From JAHFUI01 sp039931615 (GTDB lineage: Bacteria; Acidobacteriota; Vicinamibacteria; Vicinamibacterales; CAVVIG01): a stretch of 64,000 nucleotides of DNA. The DNA lies in assembly GCA_039931615.1 (NCBI GenBank), contig JBDTRR010000024.1:10464-74463 (forward strand), given 5' to 3'. Numbering within the stretch: position 1 is the first letter of the stretch; each line of letters starts with the position of its first letter. The notes below the pieces were generated by a model. That model was not told the DNA's origin, made no database searches, and saw nothing but the letters and a program-made list of their open reading frames with translations. The position numbers and the translations under genes were made by a program. This document shows, piece after piece, positions 48,523-57,060 of this stretch.

Positions 48523-49419
48523 TCAAAAGGAAGGAGACGGCAGCAGCTCCCTCTGCCACCCACCCTGGAGCAGCACGACGAAGATGGCAGCCGCCGTGAG
48601 GTCCGCGGTGGTGCCGGGATTGGCCGTGTTGCGGTCGCCGCGCAGCCGGCGATCCAGGTCGTCGATCGCGCGCCGCCCCGCCGGCGATCGCACGCCGCCT
48701 GCCGCCAGCACCGCACGTGCGCGCTCGGACACCTCGGCGGCGACGACGATGCCGGCGCGCCGTGTGACATGGGTGTCCGGGGCCGATCCGAGCAGCGTCA
48801 GGAACGTTTCGACCACCGCATCGTCCCAGGACAGGCCGTCGCGGCGCCCCTGATCGAGCGCCGGCACCCCACGGCCGAACGTGGTCTCGAAGGCCGTCGC
48901 GTACTCGGCAGCAATGCCATCCCGGTCGGCGGCGAGCCGCATCGCGTCGAGCAGCGTCACGTCCGGTTCGGCGGCAACATCCTGCGACTCGACGGTGCCG
49001 AGCCCACCAGGCCGGGCGCGGCGAATCGCCGCGTAGACCTCACGGGCGTCGTCGACGGTTGTCGCCTCCAGCACATCGCGGACCCCGCGGCGCAGGTCGG
49101 CCGACAGCAGCGCCGCCCGCGCCAGCGGCGCCAGCAGCAGCACGATGCCGAGATTGGTGTTCGATCGGGTCCAGCGCTGCGTCGCCTCGATGGCATGGCG
49201 CACCGTCGCGCCGAGCGGCCGGGTCGCGGCGCCGGCGATCGGCTCGCCAATCGCCGCGGCGCTGGCGAGGAAGTCTTCGTAACGGGCGTCGGCAAAATGA
49301 CGGCCCGGCGAGACGTTGCCCGGCTTCGGGGCGCTGGCCTCGAGGAGACAGGCGAGCTGCGCCGCGACCGCGACGTCCGTGGCCTGGAGCCCACTGTCCG
49401 AGTGCAAGGGTGTTGTCAC
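48523..49419 (-). CDS. CitG-like triphosphoribosyl-dephospho-CoA synthase homologue of the H4MPT cluster
   Basis: 298 residues from GTG 49419. All-helical CitG/MdcB fold: LEASAPKPGNVSPGRHF, SNTNLGIVLLLAPLARAAL, and GTTADLTAAAIFVVLLQGGW at the end. True CitG makes the citrate/malonate lyase prosthetic group by transferring a triphosphoribosyl unit from ATP to dephospho-CoA through an alpha-ribosidic bond. No citrate or malonate lyase is here. Homologues are conserved in bacterial H4MPT clusters; the alpha-linked ribosyl phosphate of H4MPT could be installed by related chemistry (inference). It follows the ATP-grasp gene after a repeat-filled gap. Confidence 0.82.
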   Translation of the reverse strand: MTTPLHSDSGLQATDVAVAAQLACLLEASAPKPGNVSPGRHFADARYEDFLASAAAIGEPIAGAATRPLGATVRHAIEATQRWTRSNTNLGIVLLLAPLARAALLSADLRRGVRDVLEATTVDDAREVYAAIRRARPGGLGTVESQDVAAEPDVTLLDAMRLAADRDGIAAEYATAFETTFGRGVPALDQGRRDGLSWDDAVVETFLTLLGSAPDTHVTRRAGIVVAAEVSERARAVLAAGGVRSPAGRRAIDDLDRRLRGDRNTANPGTTADLTAAAIFVVLLQGGWQRELLPSPSF

Positions 49420-49437
49420 GGTCTCGTCAGCGCGACT

Positions 49438-49519
49438 CGTTTCGTGGTCTCGTGCGTCGTCGTTTTCGTGCGCGTCCCGTGCTTCGCTTTCGTGCCTTCG
49501 TGCTTTCGTGTTTTCGTGG
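49438..49519. repeat. TTCGTGCTTTCGTGTTTTCG repeat
   Basis: Degenerate TTCGTG units (CTTTCGTGCCTTCGTGCTTT, then CGTGTTTTCGTGG) identical in type to 3451-3480 and, in reverse sense, 62689-62716. It lies inside the minus-strand H4MPT gene series between the ATP-grasp and CitG-like genes. Confidence 0.7.
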
Positions 49520-49547
49520 CTCCGTTTTGGCGGCCCGATCACTGCTC

Positions 49548-50486
49548 TCAAGTAGGGAGCTCCGCGACGCTCCGGCGCGCCGACACCCGGACCGCGAGGT
49601 GATCGACGATCGCGCCGGCCACATCCAGCCCGGTCGCCTGCTGCAGCCCCTGCCAGCCCGGGATGCCGTTCACCTCGAGCACGAACACGCGGCCATCGCG
49701 GGAGGGCAGGAGATCGACGCCGGCATAGTCGGCGCCGACCGCCGCCGCCGCGCGCACAGCCAGACTGCTCCACTCCGGCGACAGGTCGAAGCGGCGGGCC
49801 AGGCCCCGGCGCGACACATTTGTGCGCCACTCGCCTTCCGGCGCCAGCCGTTCGATCGCTCCGAGCACGGCGCCGCCGACCACGAACACCCGCACGTCGC
49901 GGCCGCCGTGATCGACGGCGCGCTGCACGTAGAACACCGCCCGCACCTGCTCGAGCGCCCGCACGACGCGGAAGGCGACGTCGGGATCGCTCACCCGCGT
50001 CATCCCGTGCCCCATCGATCCGAAGATCGGCTTGATCACCACGCCGCCTTCGTCGGCCGGATCCCGCAGCATCGCCCGGATGGCCGCCATCGCGTCCGCC
50101 GCCCGCTCGCACACCACCGTCTCTGGCGTCGGCAGCGCCGCCTCCTGCATCAGCGCGGTGGTGTAGAACTTGTCGACGGAGCGCTCGATCGCGCCGGGCG
50201 AGTTCATCACCATCACGCCCCGATGCTCGATCCAGTGCAGCGCGTCGACCCGATAGATGATCTGCTCGAGCGATCCGTCGGGAATGATCCGGGCCAGCAC
50301 CGCGTCGGCGTCGAAGATGTCGCGGGATGGCGCGGCCGCGCCGGATTTGAGGCCGGCGGCGCCACCAAACCGCGCCACCAGACTCTCGTACGGAAGGACC
50401 TGGCTGTCATGCCCGCGCTCGGCCAGCGCGCGGCGCAGCTCGTCGGTGTGCCATCCGGTCCGCACGCTGAGGATGATGACGTTCAT
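49548..50486 (-). CDS. RimK-type ATP-grasp ligase (MptN-like)
   Basis: 312 residues from ATG 50486 (a GTG lies two codons upstream). ATP-grasp fold: NSPGAIERSVDKFYTTALMQ, GVVIKPIFGSMGHGMTRV (ATP lysine and glycine loop), YVQRAVDHGGRDVRVFVVGG and LEVNGIPGWQG (metal site Glu/Asn). Closest in pattern to tetrahydromethanopterin:alpha-L-glutamate ligase MptN and to RimK, which add glutamate. An alternative here is a glutamylating enzyme of methylofuran (MfnD also has an ATP-grasp fold). The cluster position makes one of these two likely. Confidence 0.85.
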   Translation of the reverse strand: MNVIILSVRTGWHTDELRRALAERGHDSQVLPYESLVARFGGAAGLKSGAAAPSRDIFDADAVLARIIPDGSLEQIIYRVDALHWIEHRGVMVMNSPGAIERSVDKFYTTALMQEAALPTPETVVCERAADAMAAIRAMLRDPADEGGVVIKPIFGSMGHGMTRVSDPDVAFRVVRALEQVRAVFYVQRAVDHGGRDVRVFVVGGAVLGAIERLAPEGEWRTNVSRRGLARRFDLSPEWSSLAVRAAAAVGADYAGVDLLPSRDGRVFVLEVNGIPGWQGLQQATGLDVAGAIVDHLAVRVSARRSVAELPT

Positions 50487-50503
50487 GGACACTCGATTCT
50501 GAA

Positions 50504-50560
50504 GTCGTGCAGACCTTCAGGTCTGGCCGACACGGCAGGCCTGAAGGCGGCACTACGACA
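50504..50560. repeat. CAGACCTTCAGGTCTGG and CAGGCCTGAAGGC palindromes
   Basis: Two hairpins of the CAGGCCT subtype followed by GCACTACGAC in the gap between mch and the ATP-grasp gene. Confidence 0.7.
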
Positions 50561-50577
50561 GTCAGCAGCAAAGCGCC

Positions 50578-51549
50578 TCACCCCTCGTAGAGCGAGGCGC
50601 GCAGGACGTCGGGATTGAGGCGGCCGGCGTGAAACGTGCGGCCGCTGCTCGAGCTCGACAGCCACACTTCGGCCGGGCTGAATAGCATCGGGTCGATCTT
50701 GTAGAAGTCGTGATCGTAGCGCTTGAAGAGGTCGTAGAACGGCGTCCCGTAGTCGGCGGACCCGGACGCCGGCAGCCGCTTCGTCAGCGCCGCCAGCTCA
50801 TCGTCGTCGGCACGCACGACGTAGCGGGCCTGTCCCCCGTAGAGGATGCAGTCGTTGGTACGGCCGATCGCCCGGGTGTCGCTGCGCGCGGTCGGCGGCA
50901 GCGGCGCCGTCCCGCTCGCACTGATGACGCGGTTGACATCGAAGCCGATCGTGTCCATCTTGTGCAGACCGGTCTCGATCATCCGCGCGACGATCTGCAC
51001 GCCGCCGGCGAGACTCGCCGTCGGCGCGACGGCGAAGGTCAGCGCCGCCGGCGCAACGCCCGCCCTGGCCGCAACCCACGCCGCCACGTCGTCGGTCGGC
51101 AGCGCGCGTCCTTCGAGCACCAGCACGCCGCGGGCGGCGTCCTCGACGTAGCCGAGTTTCGCGAACAGTTCCTTCTCCACCCGCGCCTGGGCCCGAAGCG
51201 GTCCGGATCCCATCGCGAAGAATCCCTCGGGGTTGATCGCCCAGCCGGCATATTGCGACGCCATGCAGGCCGCGGCCGGGTGATCGGTCCAGACGTGCAG
51301 ACCGGGCCACGGCTCGCCGCCGATGGTCAGCGACGCCGCCGCAACGTGGCCGAGGCCACCCAGACAGATCTCCGCGAGCAGCAGACCGGCCGCGAATCCA
51401 CCCGGCACCTCGACACCGGCGTCCAGGACGCGGGCGCCGCCAGGAAGGGTCTGCACGCCAAGCCGCAGCTCCGCCGCGCGGGCGGCTGCTCGATCGGCCA
51501 GCGCCCACGCCCGCTCGTTCATGTCCAGACCGGTCGCCCCGGAATTCAT
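50578..51549 (-). CDS. mch: Methenyltetrahydromethanopterin cyclohydrolase
   Basis: 323 residues from ATG 51549, preceded by GGAGGG; length equals bacterial Mch. Family blocks: LLAEICLGGLGHVAAASL, TDHPAAACMASQYAGWAI, FAMGSGPLRAQARVEKELF, FAVAPTASLAGGVQIVARM and IGRTNDCILYGGQARYVV, ending KIDPMLFSPAEVWL. Mch interconverts methenyl-H4MPT and 5-formyl-H4MPT in the cytosol, the second step of formaldehyde oxidation by the H4MPT route. It is the first gene of a minus-strand series running mch, ATP-grasp, CitG-like, PTPS. Confidence 0.95.
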   Translation of the reverse strand: MNSGATGLDMNERAWALADRAAARAAELRLGVQTLPGGARVLDAGVEVPGGFAAGLLLAEICLGGLGHVAAASLTIGGEPWPGLHVWTDHPAAACMASQYAGWAINPEGFFAMGSGPLRAQARVEKELFAKLGYVEDAARGVLVLEGRALPTDDVAAWVAARAGVAPAALTFAVAPTASLAGGVQIVARMIETGLHKMDTIGFDVNRVISASGTAPLPPTARSDTRAIGRTNDCILYGGQARYVVRADDDELAALTKRLPASGSADYGTPFYDLFKRYDHDFYKIDPMLFSPAEVWLSSSSSGRTFHAGRLNPDVLRASLYEG

Positions 51550-51583
51550 TCGCGTTGTCCCTCCTGCCGCATAGCCGCCATCT

Positions 51584-51645
51584 GTACGTGGGGTCCGGCT
51601 TGAGCCGGACCGTGGGAGGTCCGCCTGAAGGCGGACCCCACGTAC
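51584..51645. repeat. Complete 62-bp composite palindrome (reference copy)
   Basis: Outer arms GTACGTGGGGTCCG (51584-51597) and CGGACCCCACGTAC (51632-51645) are exact reverse complements. Inside are two further hairpins, GGTCCGGCTTGAGCCGGACC (51592-51611) and GGTCCGCCTGAAGGCGGACC (51618-51637). This is the clearest full-length copy and can fold as a cruciform or cloverleaf-like structure. Confidence 0.9.
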
Positions 51646-51739
51646 GCATGAAATCCGCAGGTGTGGGCCCGACGTTCGGATTGCTCCCCTCCCATTATTC
51701 ACAAACGATATACTCTCGCGCATCCAGCTGGAGAGGGAC

Positions 51740-52135
51740 ATGGACACACACGTCAAAATCCTGGGCGTCCTGCACATCGTGCTGGGCGCGCTCGGCCTGG
51801 TCGGCGCCGTGCTGCTGATGCTGATCTTCGGCGGCGCGGCCGGCATCGTCGGCGCCTCCGGCGATGCTGACGCCGTCGCCGCCCTGCCGATCATCGGCGT
51901 CACCGGCACGGCGCTCGTCGTCCTGGTCACCGCCCTGTCGCTGCCCGGCGTGATCATCGGGATTGGCCTGGTGCAGTACCGGTCGTGGGCGCGGATCGGC
52001 GGCCTGGTGCTGTCGATCTTCGATCTGATCGGGGTGCCGTTCGGCACCATCCTCGGCGTTTACGGCCTGTGGGTCCTGCTCTCGAAGGAAACAGAGCGCG
52101 CCTTCACGCGATCGCCGATCGCGCCGCTGCCGTAG
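51740..52135 (+). CDS. Small four-helix membrane protein
   Basis: 131 residues with GGAGAGGG just before the ATG. Four hydrophobic segments (LGVLHIVLGALGLVGAVLLM, ALPIIGVTGTALVVLVTALS, LPGVIIGIGLVQYRSWARIG, GVPFGTILGVYGLWVLLS). The HIVLGALGL and YRSWARIGGLVLSI pattern is common in unannotated acidobacterial membrane proteins; no function known. A TATACT box at 51709-51714 may be its -10 element. Confidence 0.75.
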   Translation: MDTHVKILGVLHIVLGALGLVGAVLLMLIFGGAAGIVGASGDADAVAALPIIGVTGTALVVLVTALSLPGVIIGIGLVQYRSWARIGGLVLSIFDLIGVPFGTILGVYGLWVLLSKETERAFTRSPIAPLP

Positions 52136-52181
52136 CCCGCCCTCGCATCCCAGCGTTTCGGACAGTCCAAGGAGCGTTTCG

Positions 52182-54095
52182 GTGAAAAAGTCTCTCGGCC
52201 TTCTGGCCGTCCTCGTCGCCGGCTCGATCAGCATGTTGACGACGGTCGGTACGGCGGGATCGCAGGCGCCGGCCGCCCCCCCGGTGGCATCGCCAGCCGC
52301 ACCCGCACAGCCGCCCGCGGCCGGACGCGGCGCCCCCGGCACGGAGAGCGGATTCGCCACCTTCCAGACCCGCTGTTCGGTGTGTCACGGCAACCCGGCG
52401 GTCGAACGCGCACCGTCGCCGGCGGCGATCCGTGAGATGCCGCCGGAAAAGATCTACGACGCGCTCGTCTCCGGCACGATGCAGGCACAGGGCCAGGGCC
52501 TGACCGATCCCCAGAAACGCATCGTCGCCGAGTTCATGAGCGGCCGCCCGCTGGGAAGTGCCAGACAGGGCGACGCCCAGTCGATGCCGAACCGGTGCGC
52601 CAGCAACCCGGCGCTGACCGATCCGGCGCAGGGCGCGTCGTGGAACGGCTGGGGCAACGATCTGGCCAATACCCGGTTCCAGCCCGCCCGCGCCGCCGGC
52701 TTGACGGCTGCCCAGGTGCCGCAGCTGAAACTGAAATGGGCGTTCGGCTATCCGACCGGCGTGTCCGCCAACGGCCAGCCGACGATTGCCTCCGGACGCG
52801 TCTTCGTCGGCAGCGACAACGGGTTCGTCTACTCGCTCGACGCCGCGACCGGCTGCGTCTACTGGTCGTTCGAGAACGGATCGATCGTCCGCAACGCGCT
52901 CGCGATCGGACCGGTCCGCGGCCAGGGTGCGGCGCGCTACGCGGTGTATTTCGGTGACGGCAAGGCCAACGTCTTCGCGCTGGACGCCCAGAACGGCAAG
53001 ATGCTGTGGAAGGCCAAGGCCGATCCCCACTTCATCGCCCGCATCACCGGCGGCACCAAGCTGTACAACGGGAAGCTGTTCGTGCCGGTCTCCTCGTCCG
53101 AGGAGTTCAGCAGCGGCAATCCCGATTATCCCTGCTGCACGTCGCGCGGCAGCGTGGTCGCTCTCGACGCCAGCACCGGCAAGGAACTGTGGAAGGCCTG
53201 GGTGGTGCCCGAGGAGCCGCAGCCGTACAAGACGCAGGCCAACGGCGTGACCCTGTACAAGCCGGCCGGCGGGGCAGTGTGGAACTCGCCGACGGTCGAT
53301 CCGGTCCGGCAGGCGGTCTACTTCGGTACCGGCGATGCGACGACGGCGCCGTCGCCGAAAACGACCGACGCGATCATGGCGGTCGACCTCAACACCGGCA
53401 AGCTGCTGTGGTCGTATCAGGCGACCGAGAACGACGTATTCATGGGCGGCTGCAACGGTCCGGTGAAGAGCGAAGCGTGCCCGACTCCGCTCGGACCGGA
53501 CATGGACATCGGCAACTCGCCGATGCTCAAGACCCTGCCGAACGGCAAGCGCGTGCTGATCACCGGCACCAAGGACGGCGACGTCATCGCCCTCGATCCC
53601 GACAACAACGGCGCGCTCCTCTACCGGATCAATGCCGCGGGCGGCCCGGTCGGCGGCGGCAGAGGCGGCCGCGGCACGATCGTCTGGGGCGGGGCGGCCG
53701 ACGACCAGTTCGCCTACTACGGGGTGGCCGGCGCCGGACTCGCGGCCGTGCGCCAGGCGACCGGCGAAAAGGTCTGGACCTTCCTGCCGCCGGCGCCGCC
53801 CGGGGGCGGGCGGGGCGCGCAGCTCGGCGCCGCGCCGACCGCCATCCCCGGCGTCGTGTTCGAAGGCGCCTCAGACGGCACGCTCTACGCGCTGACATCC
53901 GCCGAGGGCAAGGTCCTCTGGCAGTTCAACACCGCTCAGGAGTTCCAGACGGTCAACAAGGTTCCCGCCCATGGCGGCGCGATCAGCGTGTCGGGGGCGG
54001 TGGTGGCCGGCCGGATGGTCTTCGTCGGATCCGGCTACGCCGTCGGCAGCGGCGCGTCGGCGGGGAATGTGCTGCTCGCGTTCGGCCTCGAGTAA
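52182..54095 (+). CDS. Exported cytochrome c - PQQ quinoprotein dehydrogenase (polyvinyl-alcohol-dehydrogenase-like)
   Basis: 637 residues from a GTG with AAGGAG upstream and a signal peptide (LGLLAVLVAGSISML). After a Pro/Ala linker a cytochrome c domain has the haem site CSVCH at residues 65-69. Residues about 155-635 are a PQQ beta-propeller with repeats such as GFVYSLDAATGCVYWSF, GSVVALDASTGKELWKAW and GTLYALTSAEGKVLWQF. Adjacent cysteines Cys318-Cys319 (YPCCTSRG) match the vicinal disulfide of PQQ alcohol dehydrogenases. The haem-first order resembles cytochrome PVA dehydrogenases. It should oxidise an alcohol in the periplasm and pass electrons to the respiratory chain. Confidence 0.85.
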   Translation: MKKSLGLLAVLVAGSISMLTTVGTAGSQAPAAPPVASPAAPAQPPAAGRGAPGTESGFATFQTRCSVCHGNPAVERAPSPAAIREMPPEKIYDALVSGTMQAQGQGLTDPQKRIVAEFMSGRPLGSARQGDAQSMPNRCASNPALTDPAQGASWNGWGNDLANTRFQPARAAGLTAAQVPQLKLKWAFGYPTGVSANGQPTIASGRVFVGSDNGFVYSLDAATGCVYWSFENGSIVRNALAIGPVRGQGAARYAVYFGDGKANVFALDAQNGKMLWKAKADPHFIARITGGTKLYNGKLFVPVSSSEEFSSGNPDYPCCTSRGSVVALDASTGKELWKAWVVPEEPQPYKTQANGVTLYKPAGGAVWNSPTVDPVRQAVYFGTGDATTAPSPKTTDAIMAVDLNTGKLLWSYQATENDVFMGGCNGPVKSEACPTPLGPDMDIGNSPMLKTLPNGKRVLITGTKDGDVIALDPDNNGALLYRINAAGGPVGGGRGGRGTIVWGGAADDQFAYYGVAGAGLAAVRQATGEKVWTFLPPAPPGGGRGAQLGAAPTAIPGVVFEGASDGTLYALTSAEGKVLWQFNTAQEFQTVNKVPAHGGAISVSGAVVAGRMVFVGSGYAVGSGASAGNVLLAFGLE

Positions 54096-54130
54096 CAGCT
54101 TCGGGATGGCTGCCCGGTCGCTTCGTCCCT

Positions 54131-54163
54131 TTGTAAATTGTGAATCGTAAATTGTGAATTGTT
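54131..54163. repeat. AAATTGTGAATCGTAAATTG repeat
   Basis: AT-rich AATTGTGAAT-type units in the gap between two quinoprotein genes; same family as 44359-44392 and 59426-59470. Confidence 0.65.
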
Positions 54164-54223
54164 GACGATCCCTCGTCGGTTCACTGGGTAAACACTCGGG
54201 CCTTTAGCGGAAAGGGGGGAAAC

Positions 54224-56335
54224 GTGCGACGGACCTTCTATTCATGGCTGCTGCGGCTCACTCCCATCGTGTCCCTGCTCGTCTGGGTGACCCTGCCGGC
54301 GACCGGCCAGGGCGGCAGCGCCGCCGGCGAGTGGCGGAACTACGGCTACGATCTCGCCAACACCCGATACTCGCCGCTCGACCAGATTACCGCCGGTAAC
54401 TTCGGCAACCTCGAGATCGCCTGGCGGTTCAAGACCGAGAACCTGGGTCCCCGGCCCGAGTTCAACCTCGAGTCGACGCCGCTGATGGCCAACGGGGTGC
54501 TGTATTCCACGGCCGGCACGCGTCGGTCGGTGGTCGCGCTCGACGCGGCCACCGGCGAGCTGCTGTGGGTGCACGGCGAGAACGAGGGCCCGCGCGGCAC
54601 CAGCGCACCGCGCGTCCTGTCCGGCCGCGGCCTCGCCTACTGGAGCGAGGGCCGCGACGAGCGGATCTACTACGTCACGCCCGGCTACCGCCTGGTCGCG
54701 CTCAACGCCAGGACCGGCGTGCCGGTCACGTCGTTCGGCCAGAACGGTGTCGTCGATCTGAAGCAGGACGACGATCAGGAGATCGATCCGATCACCGGCG
54801 AGGTCGGGCTGCATGCGACGCCACTGGTGACGAAGAACGTGGTCGTCATCGGCGCCGCGCACCGGCCCGGCGGCGTGCCGCGCAGCAAGACCAACGTCAA
54901 GGGCTTCATCCGCGGCTTCGACGTCCGGACCGGCAAACGCCTGTGGATCTTCCACACCATCCCGTCGCTCGGCGAATTCGGCAACGACACCTGGGAAAAG
55001 GATTCGTGGAAGTACACGGGCAACGCCGGCGTCTGGGGCCAGATGGCGATCGATGAAGAGCTCAACATGGCCTACCTGCCGGTCGAACTGCCGACCGGCG
55101 ACTACTACGGCGGCAACCGCCCGGGCGCGAACCTGTTCGGCGAAACCCTGGTGGCGGTCGATCTGACCACCGGCCAGCGCAAGTGGCACTACCAGTTCGT
55201 GCATCACGGCATCTGGGACTTCGACATGGCGGCGCCGCCGATCCTCGCCGATATCACGGTCAACGGCCGGGCGATCAAGGCGATCGCCCAACCGACCAAG
55301 CAGTCGTGGCTCTACGTCTTCGATCGCACAAACGGTCAGCCGGTCTGGCCGATCAACGAAAAGGCGGTCCCGAAAGGCGACGTCCCCGGCGAGTGGTACG
55401 CGCCGACGCAGCCGTTCCCGACCAAACCGCCGGCGTTCGACCGTCAGGGCGTGTCGATCGACGACCTGATCGACTTCACGCCGGAGCTGCGGGCCGAAGC
55501 GGTCAAGCTGGTCTCGAAGTACAAGATCGGCCCGATCTTCACGCCGCCGGTTGTCAGCAGGGTCGAGGGCCCGCTCGGCACGTTGATGCTCCCGTCTGCG
55601 GGCGGCGGCTCGAACTGGGCCGGCGGCTCGTACGATCCCGAAACCCACATGGTCTATGTCTTTTCGCAAACCACGCCGACGTCACTCGGGCTGGTACCGG
55701 CGCGCGATGGTAACGACTTCGGCTGGGTGTCGGGCAACGCGGCAACGCTGGCTGCTCAGGCTGCCCGTGGGGCCGCCGCGCCGGCAGCGGGGGCGGGTGC
55801 GGGACGAGGTGCCGCGCCAGGGCGAGGCACTGCTCCTGCGGCCGCGCCTGGGGGCGCCGCGCCTGCGGCCGCTGCGCCGGCTGGCGAAGGCGGCGGGGGC
55901 GGCGGTCTGACCGTGCGCGGGCTGCCCCTGATCAAGCCGCCGTATGGACGCATCACGGCGATCGACGTGAACAAGGGCGAGATCGCCTGGCAGGTTGCGC
56001 ACGGCGAGACGCCGGACAACATCCGCAATCACCCCGACCTGAAGGGGCTGACCATCCCGCGGACCGGTCAGACCGGCGTGATTGGCAACGTCGTGACGAA
56101 GACGCTGGTCATCGCCGGCGACCGCCAGGTCACGACGCTCCCCGATCGCCCGCGCGGCGCGATGCTCCGGGCCTACGACAAAGCGACCGGCAAGGAAGTC
56201 GGCGCCGTCTACATGCCGTCGTCCCAGACCGGTTCGCCGATGACCTACATGGTGAACGGCAGGCAGCACATCGTCGTCGCCATCGGCAGCGCGAACTTCC
56301 CCGCGGAACTGGTGGCGTTCCGGCTGGCGAACTAA
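54224..56335 (+). CDS. Exported PQQ quinoprotein dehydrogenase (glucose-dehydrogenase-like), with Ala/Gly-rich insert
   Basis: 703 residues from GTG with a signal peptide (LLRLTPIVSLLVWVTLPATGQ). Propeller blades start with WRNYGYDLANTRYSPLDQI and include GELLWVHGENEGPRG, LVALNARTGVP, FVHHGIWDFDMAAPPILADI and PYGRITAIDVNKGEIAWQV, a pattern of quinoprotein glucose dehydrogenases (sugar or alcohol oxidation with PQQ). No membrane anchor or haem is present. Residues about 508-565 are a low-complexity insert of Ala, Gly and Pro (GRGAAPGRGTAPAAAPGG region) inside the propeller. It follows the first quinoprotein after 128 bp. Confidence 0.82.
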   Translation: MRRTFYSWLLRLTPIVSLLVWVTLPATGQGGSAAGEWRNYGYDLANTRYSPLDQITAGNFGNLEIAWRFKTENLGPRPEFNLESTPLMANGVLYSTAGTRRSVVALDAATGELLWVHGENEGPRGTSAPRVLSGRGLAYWSEGRDERIYYVTPGYRLVALNARTGVPVTSFGQNGVVDLKQDDDQEIDPITGEVGLHATPLVTKNVVVIGAAHRPGGVPRSKTNVKGFIRGFDVRTGKRLWIFHTIPSLGEFGNDTWEKDSWKYTGNAGVWGQMAIDEELNMAYLPVELPTGDYYGGNRPGANLFGETLVAVDLTTGQRKWHYQFVHHGIWDFDMAAPPILADITVNGRAIKAIAQPTKQSWLYVFDRTNGQPVWPINEKAVPKGDVPGEWYAPTQPFPTKPPAFDRQGVSIDDLIDFTPELRAEAVKLVSKYKIGPIFTPPVVSRVEGPLGTLMLPSAGGGSNWAGGSYDPETHMVYVFSQTTPTSLGLVPARDGNDFGWVSGNAATLAAQAARGAAAPAAGAGAGRGAAPGRGTAPAAAPGGAAPAAAAPAGEGGGGGGLTVRGLPLIKPPYGRITAIDVNKGEIAWQVAHGETPDNIRNHPDLKGLTIPRTGQTGVIGNVVTKTLVIAGDRQVTTLPDRPRGAMLRAYDKATGKEVGAVYMPSSQTGSPMTYMVNGRQHIVVAIGSANFPAELVAFRLAN

Positions 56336-56345
56336 CGGCCCTTTT

Positions 56346-56385
56346 CGTACGTGGGGTCCGGCTTCGGCCGGCCCCCCCGTTACGA
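56346..56385. repeat. Degenerate half of composite palindrome
   Basis: CGTACGTGGGGTCCGGCTTC and GGCCGGCCCCCCCGTTACGA. One hairpin with one good GTACGTGGGG arm; the right arm is degraded. Confidence 0.65.
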
Positions 56386-56400
56386 ATGGGAATTGTGCCT

Positions 56401-56940
56401 CTACTTGATTGGTGAATAGTCCGTCGCGCTCATGAAGACGTTATCCACCTGAAGGGCGACCTGCATCTCGGTGCGGGTCTTCACCCAGTCCGGATCGGCG
56501 CCGAACGCCGCCCATGCCGCATCCCGGGCGGCGGCGTCTTTGTAGGCCAGGATGTAGATCAACGTGTTCGGTTTGCTGACCGGCTGCCAATACCCGATGA
56601 TCGCCATCCCGTGCTTCTTGAAGAGCGGGGTGGTCTTCTCGCGGAAACGCGAATGCAGCAGATCGATCGAGCTGCCCTCACGGACGGTGTACGTCCTCAA
56701 CTCGAAGCAGCGCGAATCCTTCGCGACGTTCTTGACGTCGGCCGGCAGGTTGGGGCCGCATGGCGGCGTCGGCGCCGCCGCCGGTGCGCCGCGCCCGGCT
56801 TGAGCGGGCTGCTGGTTGAGTACTCCGGCCAGGGGAACGCCCGGAACCGCACCGGCAGGCTGGGCCTGTGCCACCGCCATCGTCAATCCAACGTACGCGA
56901 TCAGACCGGCCGTGCCGGCATACAGCAATCGTCTCGTCAT
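56401..56940 (-). CDS. Exported NIPSNAP-family protein
   Basis: 179 residues. Signal peptide (LLYAGTAGLIAYVGLTMAVAQ), a Pro/Ala linker and a NIPSNAP domain from residue about 80: CFELRTYTVREG, LLHSRFREKTTPLFKKHGM, IIGYWQPVSKPNTLIYILAY, WVKTRTEMQVALQVDNVFM. NIPSNAP domains are dimeric ferredoxin-like folds of unclear function; exported members are frequent in Acidobacteriota. It is convergent with the second quinoprotein. Confidence 0.85.
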   Translation of the reverse strand: MTRRLLYAGTAGLIAYVGLTMAVAQAQPAGAVPGVPLAGVLNQQPAQAGRGAPAAAPTPPCGPNLPADVKNVAKDSRCFELRTYTVREGSSIDLLHSRFREKTTPLFKKHGMAIIGYWQPVSKPNTLIYILAYKDAAARDAAWAAFGADPDWVKTRTEMQVALQVDNVFMSATDYSPIK

Positions 56941-57019
56941 CGCTTCTCCTCCAAGCCGACATCATATGCCGCCCTCTCCGTCACCGCACTCGGCAGCCAG
57001 GCGAGGGGCGTTCGTCTGC

Positions 57020-57058
57020 GGATCCGTCACGGTCCGGCTGAAGCCGGACCCCACGTGC
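57020..57058. repeat. GGTCCGGCTGAAGCCGGACC palindrome with CCCACGTGC arm
   Basis: Half of a composite palindrome lying immediately before the proposed start of the next gene, whose long upstream open frame is only a read-through of this repeat. Confidence 0.75.
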
Positions 57059-57060
57059 AA

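Noticed and set aside
56611..57060. Longer N terminus of the second membrane-spermidine-synthase fusion
   Set aside because: It runs antisense through the NIPSNAP gene and across a palindromic repeat.
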